From the NCBI GenBank assembly GCA_934457415.1, contig CAKSHM010000005.1:1-64000 (forward strand): 64,000 nucleotides of DNA, given 5' to 3'. Each line of letters starts with the position of its first letter. The stretch's first letter is position 1. A program made the translations under genes and the position numbers. Below are positions 34,870-43,536 of the stretch, piece by piece. Source of the stretch: an uncultured Eubacteriales bacterium (GTDB lineage: Bacteria > Bacillota > Clostridia > Oscillospirales > Acutalibacteraceae). The notes below the pieces were generated by a model, which was not told the origin of the DNA, did not search any database, and saw only the letters and a list, made by a program, of their open reading frames with translations.

Positions 34870-35238
34870 ATGCCTCTTACAGTTAAACCGACTCATATTT
34901 TCGAGCCTACTCCGCTGCAGTGCGGTCAGGCTGTTATTGCCATGCTTGCAGATGTGTCGGTCAAAGAGGTCATAGATATTGTCGGCACCGATAGGGAGAC
35001 TGCTCTTAAGGATATGAAGTCGGCTCTATGCGCTTTCGGAATAGAATTCTATCCCGAAAGAAAAGAAGTAACAGATAAAAAAGAGCTGCCCGAAATCGCC
35101 ATGCTGAGCCTGCAGACACCTCACTGCTGGCATTGGTCGCTTTATTTTAAAGGGACTTTTTATGATCCCGAATACGGTATACTTGATGATTTTCCTCCGT
35201 CCGACAGGAGATATTATTGGGAAATTAAAAATAAATAA
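34870..35238 (+). CDS. Small C39-like cysteine peptidase-fold protein
   Basis: 122 residues resembling peptidase C39 / papain-like domains. TPLQCGQAVIAMLADVS holds a Gln-Cys-Gly nucleophile motif near residue 18-20, and CWHWSLYFKGTFYDPEYG supplies a His and, further on, an Asp at the expected C-terminal places. No signal peptide, no transporter domain and no neighbouring bacteriocin precursor with a double-glycine leader are present. It may be a stand-alone cytoplasmic protease, deconjugase or a dead fold. It has its own promoter; RNase J follows from a separate one. Confidence 0.7.
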   Translation: MPLTVKPTHIFEPTPLQCGQAVIAMLADVSVKEVIDIVGTDRETALKDMKSALCAFGIEFYPERKEVTDKKELPEIAMLSLQTPHCWHWSLYFKGTFYDPEYGILDDFPPSDRRYYWEIKNK

Positions 35239-35248
35239 CAGATATATA

Positions 35249-35278
35249 TTGACATTTATATATATTTAAAGTTAAAAT
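35249..35278 (+). promoter_or_regulatory. Promoter for the RNase J gene
   Basis: TTGACA (35249-35254), 18-base spacer, TAAAAT (35273-35278), leaving an untranslated leader of about 90 bases. The leader ends in AAAGGAGAC, about a dozen bases before the ATG. Confidence 0.65.
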
Positions 35279-35374
35279 AAATCGTTACCTTGTTTTTTAA
35301 GGCGAGTGAGCAGTCGCTGCCGTATTATAAATTACATAAAAAATTAAAAGTTATAAAAGGAGACAAGAGTCTTA

Positions 35375-37255
35375 ATGACTGAAACAAAAAAACAAGAAGA
35401 AAAAACGCGCGGAAATAAAAGCGCGTATAAACCCGTGCGCTCTAAGTCCAAATATAATGTACAGAATGTTGTAAGCGGAAAAAGCTTAGAAAAAACCGCT
35501 AAAACAGCCAAATTCAATAAGCAGGGAAAGCCGGTTCAGAAAAGACGCCCTCAGAACAAGACATCGAATAACCGAACCGAAAAAAGCACAAAGTCTTTAA
35601 AGCCTTTAAAAATTATTCCTTTAGGCGGTCTCGGAGAAATAGGAAAGAATATAACTCTTTACGAGTATGACGGAGATATGTTCCTTGTTGACTGCGGAAT
35701 GAGCTTCCCCGATGAAGATACTCCGGGAGTTGATATCGTTATACCCGATTTTACCTATGTTATTGAAAACAAAGATAAAATCAAAGGTCTTGTTGTAACT
35801 CACGGACATGAGGACCATATAGGTGCGATACCCTATCTTCTCCGTAATTTCAATTTGCCCATTTATGCAACACGGCTTACGGTAGGTCTTATCGAAGGAA
35901 AGCTTAAGGAACATAAGCTTTTATCCGGAGCAAAGCTTAATGTAGTTTCTCCGGGGGAAAAAGTAACGCTCGGTAAATTCACCGTAGAATTTATTCATGT
36001 AAATCACTCTATTCCGGACGCGGTAGGCTTTGCAATTACCTGCGGTGCGGGAACTGTTGTGCAGACAGGTGACTTTAAGATAGATACAACGCCTATTGAT
36101 GATTATGTTATTGATATCGCAAGATTTGCGGAGCTTGGCAAAAAAGGCGTTTTAGCCCTGCTTTCGGACTCTACAAATGCCGAAAGACCGGGATTTACTC
36201 CTTCCGAAAAACTTGTGGGAGAATCATTTTCGAATTTGTTTAAAAAGGCGGAGGGCCACAGAATTATAGTTGCGACCTTCTCTTCTAATATTCACAGAAT
36301 TCAGCAGATTATTGATGAAGCCGCAAGATGCGACAGAAAAGTAATAATATCGGGCAGAAGCATGCAGAATGTTGTAAATGTTGCGGCACAGCTCGGATAT
36401 CTTAAGGTTCCGGACGGAATTCTCGTCGAGCTTGAGGCAATAAGAAATTATAAGCCCGAAGAGCTTGTTATAATTACTACAGGCAGTCAGGGCGAGCCGT
36501 TATCGGCACTTCACAGAATCGCTTTCAGCGAACACAGGCAGATTGAGCTAATCCCCGGGGATGTAATTATAATTTCCGCAACACCTATTCCGGGAAATGA
36601 AAAGCTTGTAGGAAAAGTTATAAACGAGCTTATGAGAAGAGGAGCAAATGTCGTATATGAAAAAATGTATGACGTTCATGTTTCAGGGCATGCCTGTCAG
36701 GAAGAATTAAAACTAATGATGAGCATTGTAAAGCCTAAATATTTTATTCCTGTTCACGGCGAGCAAAAGCACTTATATAAGCATTCGGTTCTTGCGGGTA
36801 ATATGGGAATTCCTAAGGATAACATTATAATTCCTGTAAACGGAGAGGTTATAGAGCTTACAAAGCGTTCGATTAAATATACTCAGACCGTTACCGCAGG
36901 CAGAGTGCTTGTTGACGGCTTCGGCGTCGGCGATGTCGGAAGCATTGTTCTTCGGGACAGAAAGCATTTGGCTGAGGACGGAATAATAGTAGTAAATGTC
37001 GCAATAGATTCTGTTACAAGAGAGGTTGTATCTGGACCCGATGTGGTTTCAAGAGGCTTCGTTTATGTAAAGGAATCCGAAGAGCTTATGAATGAGCTCA
37101 ACGAGGTGGTTTGCGATGTTCTCGAAAAATGCTATGTTACAAATGTCCGTGACTGGAATGCTATAAAAACAAAAATAAAAGACTCGGTTGCAAAATTCCT
37201 GTTTTCCAGAACGCACCGCAGTCCTATGATTCTTCCTGTTATTATGGAAGTTTAG
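35375..37255 (+). CDS. rnj: Ribonuclease J with a basic N-terminal extension
   Basis: Metallo-beta-lactamase/beta-CASP RNase with endonuclease and 5'-exonuclease action in mRNA turnover and rRNA maturation. THGHEDHIGAIPYLL (about 142-156) is the HxHxDH zinc motif; GDFKIDTTP, SDSTNAERPG, the beta-CASP motifs (FSSNIHRI, PVHGEQKHL) and the C-terminal domain (VVSRGFVYVKESEELMN) follow. The catalytic domain starts near residue 70: the first ~70 residues are a Lys/Arg/Gln-rich, probably unstructured tail not present in the ~555-residue Bacillus enzymes. That tail could bind RNA (inference). Confidence 0.95.
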   Translation: MTETKKQEEKTRGNKSAYKPVRSKSKYNVQNVVSGKSLEKTAKTAKFNKQGKPVQKRRPQNKTSNNRTEKSTKSLKPLKIIPLGGLGEIGKNITLYEYDGDMFLVDCGMSFPDEDTPGVDIVIPDFTYVIENKDKIKGLVVTHGHEDHIGAIPYLLRNFNLPIYATRLTVGLIEGKLKEHKLLSGAKLNVVSPGEKVTLGKFTVEFIHVNHSIPDAVGFAITCGAGTVVQTGDFKIDTTPIDDYVIDIARFAELGKKGVLALLSDSTNAERPGFTPSEKLVGESFSNLFKKAEGHRIIVATFSSNIHRIQQIIDEAARCDRKVIISGRSMQNVVNVAAQLGYLKVPDGILVELEAIRNYKPEELVIITTGSQGEPLSALHRIAFSEHRQIELIPGDVIIISATPIPGNEKLVGKVINELMRRGANVVYEKMYDVHVSGHACQEELKLMMSIVKPKYFIPVHGEQKHLYKHSVLAGNMGIPKDNIIIPVNGEVIELTKRSIKYTQTVTAGRVLVDGFGVGDVGSIVLRDRKHLAEDGIIVVNVAIDSVTREVVSGPDVVSRGFVYVKESEELMNELNEVVCDVLEKCYVTNVRDWNAIKTKIKDSVAKFLFSRTHRSPMILPVIMEV

Positions 37256-37532
37256 ATAGTGTGACAGGACTCGAACCTGTCACGCCTACGAAACAAAATT
37301 TTGCATAATACATTGCCTCAAAACTTGAAATACGGCAGTATTCCTGCGTTGAGTCGGCTTCGTCTTATAACAAAATTTTTAGTTTCGGTAGGTTAAAAGT
37401 TTCTGCCGCTTTAATTTTATTCGGCGAAGCGAGAAATTTGCAGCAAGGCTGACGCCTTGCACAATCACACGCAAAGCCGCAATCTAAAAGGCGGCGAGCG
37501 AAACCGCGGCAGGTTCGAGTCCTGTCACACTA
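37256..37532. repeat. Inverted-repeat element A with tRNA T-arm-like ends
   Basis: Non-coding, immediately after the RNase J stop. Its ends are inverted copies: TAGTGTGACAGGACTCGAAC (37258-37277) continuing CCTGTCAC, and the mirror GGTTCGAGTCCTGTCACACTA at the right end (about 37512-37532). Each end can fold as a stem GTGACAGG / CCTGTCAC or close, with a 7-base TTCGAGT loop, just like a tRNA T-arm. A second inverted pair lies inside (CCTACGAAAC near 37287 against GTTTCGGTAGG near 37384), plus a GCAAGGC/GCCTTGC hairpin near 37442-37461. No complete tRNA cloverleaf is found. It looks like a MITE-like or tRNA-derived repeat. Confidence 0.65.
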
Positions 37533-37807
37533 GGCAAGCGATAATAATCCGAACCCGCCTAAAATGGCGTATTTTCGGCGTATTTTAACTTGTCGTCTTT
37601 GTGAGGCGTCAGCCTCACTGCATCCTCCGCATAAAACTCCACACGAAAATCAGCTCATTTTAGGTCGCTGATTTTTATGCTTGGCAGATTTTTATGCAGA
37701 GCGAGGCAAAAACGCAGTTAATCCTGTCGGATTAACGAGTATTTTAACATGGCTATGCGAAAAATCTGCCGCCTAAAAACGGGTTCGGATTTATTATCGC
37801 TTGCCTA
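37531..37807. repeat. Inverted-repeat element B (MITE-like), full copy
   Basis: A 277-base non-coding block bounded by near-perfect inverted ends: TAGGCAAGCGATAATAATCC at the left and its mirror (TTATTATCGCTTGCCTA) at the right, about 30 bases each with a 1-base slip. Inside is a chain of hairpins: GTGAGGC/GCCTCAC (37601-37618), AAAATCAGC/GCTGATTTT (37655 onward), GTTAATCC/GGATTAAC (37717-37736) and GGCAGATTTTT / AAAAATCTGCC (37683 and 37760). A shortened copy lies at 10991-11103. It abuts element A, with the TA dinucleotide shared. Confidence 0.8.
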
Positions 37808-37827
37808 ACCGAAAGGGGAAATAAAAA

Positions 37828-38268
37828 ATGAAGGTAATTTTATTACAGGATGTTAAGGGCAAGGGCAAAAAAGGGGAGCTCTGCAATGTGTCGGACGGAT
37901 ACGCGCGCAATTTCCTTTTTCCTAAAAATCTTGCGGTAGAGGCGGACGCCGCCGCGATGTCTGAATTTAAAAGCCGTGAGCAGGCAAAGGAACATCATAT
38001 AAAAGAAGAAATTGCCGCCGCTAAAGCTACAGCCGACAGATTAAACGGAAAATCAGTTACAATAAAGGCTAAATCGGGTAACGGCGGAAAGCTTTTCGGC
38101 AGCGTTACCTCAAAAGAGATAGCCGCTGAAATAAAGAACGCTTTGGGAATTGAAATAGACCGTAAGAAAATGAGCGTAACGGATATCAAGAATTACGGCG
38201 AGTATACGGCTGAAATAAAGCTTTATAACGGAATTTCCGCTAAAATCACCGTTAAGGTTACAGAATAA
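37828..38268 (+). CDS. rplI: 50S ribosomal protein L9
   Basis: 146 residues with the L9 signature: MKVILLQDVKGKGKKGELCNVSDGYARNFLFP at the N-terminal rRNA-binding lobe (opening with MKVILLQDVKGKGKKGE), a long connecting helix and a C-terminal lobe (GKLFGSVTSKEIA). Starts after GAAAGGGGA, 20 bases beyond element B. The stop overlaps the dnaB ATG (TAATG). rplI-dnaB is the normal Firmicutes pairing. Confidence 0.96.
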   Translation: MKVILLQDVKGKGKKGELCNVSDGYARNFLFPKNLAVEADAAAMSEFKSREQAKEHHIKEEIAAAKATADRLNGKSVTIKAKSGNGGKLFGSVTSKEIAAEIKNALGIEIDRKKMSVTDIKNYGEYTAEIKLYNGISAKITVKVTE

Positions 38269-39638
38269 TGGAAAACCGCGATAATTTGCTTTTTGAAAAC
38301 GACGGTATAAGACTTCCTTATTCCGTTGAAGCCGAGCAGGCTATTCTCGGCTCTGTTATTTCAGACCCTAAATGTCTTGACGAAATAAGCGACAGAATCA
38401 GTCCCGAATATTTTTATATTCCTCAGCATAAGGAGATATTCGGCGCTATTTCCTCAATGTATGAGCTTAGCCAGTCGATTGATTTCATTTCATTGCTTGA
38501 AAAGCTTAAAACAAGCGGAACTTATGACGAAACGGGCGGTAAGGCTTATCTTACTCAGCTTGTTCAGACCGTTCCGTCTTCCGCAAATGTGCTTACTTAT
38601 GTTTCAATAGTCAGGGAAAAGTATTACGCAAGAGCGCTTATGGGCGCCGCAAACGGTATTATCAAGGATATTAACGATAATGCCATGGATTCCGGCAGAC
38701 TGCTTGATTCTGCGGAGCAAAGGATATTTGAAATAAGATCCGGCAGGGATATAAGCGGACTTACGCATATAAGAACAGTCATTGAAACCGAGACCTTTGA
38801 CAGGCTCACCAAAATGACCGATCCCGAAACCAGAGAGGATTATATCGGAATTCCGAGCGGAATAGGCGAGCTTGATAAAATGATAACTGGTCTTAATAAA
38901 TCGGACCTTATTATCTTAGGTGCGCGCCCCGGTATGGGTAAAACCTCGTTTGCTCTTAATATTGCAAGGAATGTCGCGTCAAGCGGCAGAACCGTATGCT
39001 TTTTCTCGCTCGAAATGACAAGGGATCAGCTCGCTCAGAGAGTGCTGTCAAGCGAAGCGGGAATTAAAAGCGAAAAAATGAGAACGGGCGAGCTTGAGGG
39101 CGACGAATGGACAAGACTTGCTCAGGCAGGCGATCAGCTTTCAAAAACAGAGCTTTATTTTGATGAAACGTCGGATATAACCGTTCAGCAAATGAAAGCA
39201 AAGCTTAGAAGAATGCGCAAGGTCGACCTCGTTATAATTGATTATCTCGGACTTATGCACTCCGCAAAGCCTACGGATAACAGGGTACAGGAGGTTTCCG
39301 AAATAACAAGAAGCCTTAAAATTATGGCTAAAGAGCTTAAGGTCCCTGTTATTGCCTGCGCTCAGCTTTCCCGTGCCACCGAGGCAAAGGGTAAATCTCA
39401 TAAACCTGCGCTTGCGGATCTTAGGGATTCGGGTTCAATCGAGCAGGATGCGGATATAGTTTTATTCCTTTACCGTGACACATACTATGATTCCGAGAAA
39501 AACGACGATCAGGATATGGGCGACCCGTCGAAGGCGGAGTGTATCGTAGCCAAAAACCGCCACGGCGAAACGGGAACAATTGCGCTGCATTGGGACGGAC
39601 AGTTTACAAGATTTACTTCCGTGGATGTGTTCAGATAA
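38268..39638 (+). CDS. dnaB: Replicative DNA helicase DnaB
   Basis: Hexameric 5'-to-3' helicase that unwinds the fork. An N-terminal primase-interaction domain (about 15-120, LPYSVEAEQAILGSVISD), linker helix and RecA-like motor with Walker A ARPGMGKTSFALNIA (about 221-235), FFSLEMTRDQLAQR, VIIDYLGLM and the arginine-finger region (KNRHGETGT). 456 residues, no intein. Sits between rplI and tilS with one-base overlaps on both sides. Confidence 0.97.
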   Translation: MENRDNLLFENDGIRLPYSVEAEQAILGSVISDPKCLDEISDRISPEYFYIPQHKEIFGAISSMYELSQSIDFISLLEKLKTSGTYDETGGKAYLTQLVQTVPSSANVLTYVSIVREKYYARALMGAANGIIKDINDNAMDSGRLLDSAEQRIFEIRSGRDISGLTHIRTVIETETFDRLTKMTDPETREDYIGIPSGIGELDKMITGLNKSDLIILGARPGMGKTSFALNIARNVASSGRTVCFFSLEMTRDQLAQRVLSSEAGIKSEKMRTGELEGDEWTRLAQAGDQLSKTELYFDETSDITVQQMKAKLRRMRKVDLVIIDYLGLMHSAKPTDNRVQEVSEITRSLKIMAKELKVPVIACAQLSRATEAKGKSHKPALADLRDSGSIEQDADIVLFLYRDTYYDSEKNDDQDMGDPSKAECIVAKNRHGETGTIALHWDGQFTRFTSVDVFR

Positions 39639-40930
39639 TGACAGAGCTTGTTAAGAAAACAATAAAGAAGTATTCGATGATAAATAAGGGCGAAAGGATA
39701 ATTGTCGCTCTTTCGGGCGGCAAGGATTCAATGGCGCTTCTCGATATATTGAAAAAGCTTGAAAATGAGCTTGAAATTTCGGTTTCATGCGCGCATTTTA
39801 ATCACTGTATCAGAGGAGAAGAGTCGGACCGCGACGAGGCTTTTGTAAAAAAATACTGCAAAGATAATAAAATCGAACTGTTCTGCAAAAAAGAAAATGT
39901 CTTAGAATACGCAAAGAAAAAGCATATAGGGACAGAGCTTGCCGCAAGGGAATTAAGATATGATTTTTTATCTTCTCTTGATTGCGATAAGATTGCGACT
40001 GCTCACACCGCGGGCGACAATGCGGAAACAATGCTTTTTAATCTTGCGAGAGGCGCTTCACTTAAGGGCTTATGCGGTATTCCGCCGGTGCGTGATAAAT
40101 TTATAAGACCGATCATATTTTTAAAAAGCTCCGAAACAGAGGATTACTGCAAAAAAAATTCAGTTCCTTTTGTTACAGACAGCACGAATTTAAGCGACGA
40201 TTATACAAGAAATTACATCAGGCACAATATTATTCCGAAATTTAAAAAAATCAATCCTTCTTTCGAGTCCGCAGCATTAAGAGCGGCAGAAAGCTTGAGG
40301 GAGGATGAAGATTTTATTTCGGAAATTGCAAAATCGGAATTCAAAAAAAGATTTAAGAAAAACGAGCTTGATGTTTCGGAGTTTGATAAGCTTAATATTG
40401 CAGTCAAAAAAAGAATTGTTTATGAATTCGTTTATAAAACCACAGGGATAAAACCTGACAGCCTTCATATTTCCGAGCTTTTAACCGCTTGTAAGACGGG
40501 AGGCAGAAGAACGGTTGCAAAAAATGCCGAATATGTTTCAAACAGTAAAAATCTTAGGCTTTTAAGTGAAGAAAAACCCGAATTTGCAACTGAAATTAAA
40601 TCCGAAAAGTATGAGTTTTTAAAAAATAATAAAAAAGTTAATAATTTGTTATTAAATACCGCGGTCGATTGTGATAAAATAGTAGGCGAATTGAAAGTCC
40701 GCACCAGAATTTCGGGCGATAAGATAAGGCTCAGAGGCAGAAATTGCACGAAAAGTCTTAAAAAGCTTTTTAATGAGTGCTGCGTGCCGGTTGAAGAAAG
40801 AGATTATCTTCCTGTGGTGTGCGACGATATGGGACCGGTTTTTATTTCCGGAATCGGAGTCGCCGAAAGGTGTGCCTTAAGCGAAAGCACGGTAAATGTA
40901 AAAATATTCAGCGTTTCAAGAATAAAATAA
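39638..40930 (+). CDS. tilS: tRNA(Ile)-lysidine synthase
   Basis: Changes C34 of tRNA-Ile(CAU) to lysidine so it reads AUA. N-type ATP pyrophosphatase loop ALSGGKDSMALLDIL (about 24-38); AHFNHCIRGEESDRDEAFV and GTELAARELRYDF follow, with a substrate-binding and C-terminal TilS domain (KIRLRGRNCTKSLKKLF). 430 residues. The ATG at 39638 shares its A with the dnaB stop and begins with the family N-terminus; longer readings run inside dnaB. Confidence 0.95.
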   Translation: MTELVKKTIKKYSMINKGERIIVALSGGKDSMALLDILKKLENELEISVSCAHFNHCIRGEESDRDEAFVKKYCKDNKIELFCKKENVLEYAKKKHIGTELAARELRYDFLSSLDCDKIATAHTAGDNAETMLFNLARGASLKGLCGIPPVRDKFIRPIIFLKSSETEDYCKKNSVPFVTDSTNLSDDYTRNYIRHNIIPKFKKINPSFESAALRAAESLREDEDFISEIAKSEFKKRFKKNELDVSEFDKLNIAVKKRIVYEFVYKTTGIKPDSLHISELLTACKTGGRRTVAKNAEYVSNSKNLRLLSEEKPEFATEIKSEKYEFLKNNKKVNNLLLNTAVDCDKIVGELKVRTRISGDKIRLRGRNCTKSLKKLFNECCVPVEERDYLPVVCDDMGPVFISGIGVAERCALSESTVNVKIFSVSRIK

Positions 40931-40998
40931 GGGGAGAAGGATTTAAAAATTCTTCTTGATTTCGTAATTGCGGTTTTAACAGCGGAATGGAGATTGGT

Positions 40999-41538
40999 AT
41001 GACAGATAAAGAAATTTCAAAGATTCTTGTTTCCGAAAGCGAACTTAAAGAAATCTGTAAGAGCTTAGGAGAAAGAATAACAAAGGATTATCTGGGGAAA
41101 AAGCTTTTGTTGGTAAGCGTTTTAAAAGGCGCGGTTGTATTTATGTCTGACCTTTTAAGGGAAATAAAATGCGATTGTGTTATAGATTTCATGGCGGTTT
41201 CTTCTTACAGCGGCGTAAAAACAACAGGCGTTGTAAAATTTAAGAAAGATTTAGATATCAATCCCGACGGAATGGATATACTTCTTGTAGAGGATATTCT
41301 CGATTCCGGAATAACGCTTGCTTACCTTAAAAATCTTTTGCTTGACAGGAATGCGGCAAGCATTAAGGTCTGCGCGCTTCTTGATAAGCCTGATAACCGT
41401 CAGTCGGATATTACGGCAGATTATGTCGGAAGGGTTATACCCGATGAATTTGTTGTGGGTTACGGTCTTGATTATGATGAAAAATACAGAAATCTTCCGT
41501 TCGTGGGAGTATTATCCCCGGAGGTTTATAATAAATAA
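40999..41538 (+). CDS. hpt: Hypoxanthine phosphoribosyltransferase
   Basis: Purine salvage: hypoxanthine or guanine plus PRPP to IMP/GMP. The PRPP-binding motif is LLVEDILDSGITL; LVSVLKGAVVFMSDLLREI and VVGYGLDYDEKYRNLP are further family blocks. About 179 residues. ATG at 40999 is preferred because GGAG lies a suitable distance upstream; the ATG at 40987 overlaps that site. The tilS-hpt-ftsH order is a hallmark of Firmicutes. Confidence 0.96.
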   Translation: MTDKEISKILVSESELKEICKSLGERITKDYLGKKLLLVSVLKGAVVFMSDLLREIKCDCVIDFMAVSSYSGVKTTGVVKFKKDLDINPDGMDILLVEDILDSGITLAYLKNLLLDRNAASIKVCALLDKPDNRQSDITADYVGRVIPDEFVVGYGLDYDEKYRNLPFVGVLSPEVYNK

Positions 41539-41571
41539 TGCAATTTATTTTGCAAAAAGGAGCATAGGCTG

Positions 41572-43413
41572 TTGAAAAAGAATACAAGAAACATTATTTT
41601 AATCGTTTTGATTATTGCTTTTTTCGCCGTTTCGGTTTTTACTCTTAACAGAATTTCAAAAGATACCGAGGAAAGCGAATATTATGAAATAGTCGATTTG
41701 ATTGAAAATAATAAAATTTCCGAATTTGAATTAAATTTGTATAACGGCGATTTAAGCTATAAGCTCAGATCTGATGATAAAAGAATTCATCATTTCACCG
41801 TTGCAAACTACAGCATTTTCTATGAAGATGTAAATGAAGCCGTTAAGGAAATCAATAAAAACGCAAAGACTGAGGACGAGAAAATCAAATTTAATTATGT
41901 CCGCGGCGGCGAGGGTGCATGGCTTACAAATATGCTGCCGTCACTTCTTTTGCTCGGCGGAATAGTGGTTTTCTATATCTTCATGATGAAGCGTATGAAT
42001 TCCACTATGGGTACAGATAAAACCTTGGGCTTCGGCAAAGCGAAAATCAAAAAGTCCGATCAGAGCAGGAAAACGACTTTTGCGGATGTTGCGGGAGCCG
42101 ATGAGGAAAAAGAGGAAATGGCAGAGATTGTCGAATTCCTTAAGAGCCCGAAGAGGTTTACAGAGCTTGGTGCGAGAATTCCTAAGGGTGTTTTGCTTGT
42201 AGGCCCTCCGGGAACCGGTAAAACTCTTCTTGCAAGAGCTGTTGCGGGAGAAGCCGATGTTCCGTTCTTCTCGATTTCCGGATCCGATTTTGTTGAGATG
42301 TTTGTAGGCGTAGGAGCCTCCAGAGTAAGAGACCTTTTCGGAGAAGCTAAGAAAAACGCCCCCTCTATTGTATTTATAGACGAAATTGACGCTGTAGGCA
42401 GACAGCGCGGCGCAGGTCTCGGCGGCGGTCATGACGAAAGGGAGCAGACTTTAAATCAGCTGCTTGTTGAAATGGACGGCTTCGGAGCAAATGAGGGCGT
42501 TATAGTAATCGCCGCGACTAACAGACCCGATATTCTTGACCGTGCGCTTTTGCGTCCGGGACGCTTTGACAGACAAATAACCGTAAATTATCCCGATATA
42601 AAGGGAAGAGAAGAAATTCTCAAGGTTCATTCAAGAGGAAAGCCTTTAGGCCCTGATGTCAACCTTGCGACGATAGCAAAATCCACCTCGGGATTTACAG
42701 GCGCCGACCTTGAAAATCTTCTTAACGAAGCCGCTCTTCTTGCAGTAAGACACGGTAAAAAGGCGATAACCCAAGATGAAATCGAAGAGGGTACAATTAA
42801 GGTTGTTATGGGAACGGAAAAGAAATCTCATGTTGTCAAGGATAAGGATAAAAAGGTCACTGCTTATCATGAAGCAGGTCATGCTATTGTATCTTATTTC
42901 CTGCCTACACAGGACCCTGTTCATCAGATTTCGATTATTCAGCGCGGAATGGCAGCAGGATATACCATGTATCTGCCAGAGGAAGAAAGAGGTCATACCT
43001 CTAAAAATCAGATGCTTGAACAGATTTGTTCTTTACTCGGCGGAAGGGCTGCGGAACAGCTTACTCAGGACGATGTCTGCACAGGCGCTTCAAATGATAT
43101 TGAGCGTGCGACCGATTTGGCAAGAAAAATGGTTACCAAGTTCGGTATGAGCGATAAGCTCGGTCTTGTAACCTACGGTCATGATAACAATGAAGTTTTC
43201 TTGGGAAGGGATTTCTCTTCAACACCGAACTATTCGGAGAAAACCGCTGCTGTTATCGATGAAGAAATCGAAAGAGTTGTTATGGCTCAGTATAAAAAGG
43301 CCGTTTCTATTCTCGAAGAACACATGCCTAAGCTTCATAGCGTTGCCAAAGAGCTTTTTGAAAATGAAAAGATTTCGGGCGATGATTTCAGAAATATAAT
43401 GCAAGCGGAATAA
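41572..43413 (+). CDS. ftsH: ATP-dependent zinc metalloprotease FtsH
   Basis: Membrane AAA+ protease degrading misfolded membrane and regulatory proteins. Two membrane helices (about 6-24 and 115-137) flank a small outside domain. AAA module: Walker A GPPGTGKTLLARA (about residue 210), Walker B FIDEID, SRH region TNRPDILDRALLRPGRFDRQ. The protease site HEAGHAI is near 432, with the third zinc ligand in TGASNDIERAT. 613 residues, normal. TTG start about nine bases after AAAGGAG. Confidence 0.97.
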   Translation: MKKNTRNIILIVLIIAFFAVSVFTLNRISKDTEESEYYEIVDLIENNKISEFELNLYNGDLSYKLRSDDKRIHHFTVANYSIFYEDVNEAVKEINKNAKTEDEKIKFNYVRGGEGAWLTNMLPSLLLLGGIVVFYIFMMKRMNSTMGTDKTLGFGKAKIKKSDQSRKTTFADVAGADEEKEEMAEIVEFLKSPKRFTELGARIPKGVLLVGPPGTGKTLLARAVAGEADVPFFSISGSDFVEMFVGVGASRVRDLFGEAKKNAPSIVFIDEIDAVGRQRGAGLGGGHDEREQTLNQLLVEMDGFGANEGVIVIAATNRPDILDRALLRPGRFDRQITVNYPDIKGREEILKVHSRGKPLGPDVNLATIAKSTSGFTGADLENLLNEAALLAVRHGKKAITQDEIEEGTIKVVMGTEKKSHVVKDKDKKVTAYHEAGHAIVSYFLPTQDPVHQISIIQRGMAAGYTMYLPEEERGHTSKNQMLEQICSLLGGRAAEQLTQDDVCTGASNDIERATDLARKMVTKFGMSDKLGLVTYGHDNNEVFLGRDFSSTPNYSEKTAAVIDEEIERVVMAQYKKAVSILEEHMPKLHSVAKELFENEKISGDDFRNIMQAE

Positions 43414-43428
43414 ATACGGACCGTAAAA

Positions 43429-43489
43429 TGAACCGACCCCCTAATAGTTAGAAAAAAGAATCTAACGGTTTGGAGGTCGGTATTTTATG
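43429..43489 (+). mobile_element. Possible relic of an IS3-family left end
   Basis: TGAACCGACCCCCTAATAGT with TTAGA after it, then a small GTTAGA/TCTAAC hairpin (43447-43466) and TTTGGAGGTCGGTATTTTATG. This is the layout I know from the left ends of IS3-type elements in Clostridia: terminal repeat rich in ACCGACCCC, hairpin, GGAGG, start ATG of orfA. Here the ATG is followed at once by TAA and no transposase remains. The nested ACCGACC/GGTCGGT pairing could instead be a simple terminator for ftsH. Confidence 0.35.
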
Positions 43490-43491
43490 TA

Positions 43492-43533
43492 ATAAAACCG
43501 CAGCAGCCTGTTTAAAAGCTTTTGCGGTTTTAT
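43492..43533 (-). terminator. Terminator after the DUF378 gene
   Basis: ATAAAACCGCA (43492-43502) pairs with TGCGGTTTTAT (43523-43533). On the minus strand the stem ends in TTTTATT, just after the DUF378 stop; it may also stop transcripts from ftsH. Confidence 0.75.
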
Positions 43534-43536
43534 AAA

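Noticed and set aside
37258..37532. A pair of tRNA genes
   Set aside because: Only T-arm-like hairpins are present at the two ends; no acceptor, D-arm and anticodon arm can be assembled.
37256..37807. CRISPR array
   Set aside because: The repeats are inverted and of different lengths, not short direct repeats with equal spacers; no cas genes are in the window.
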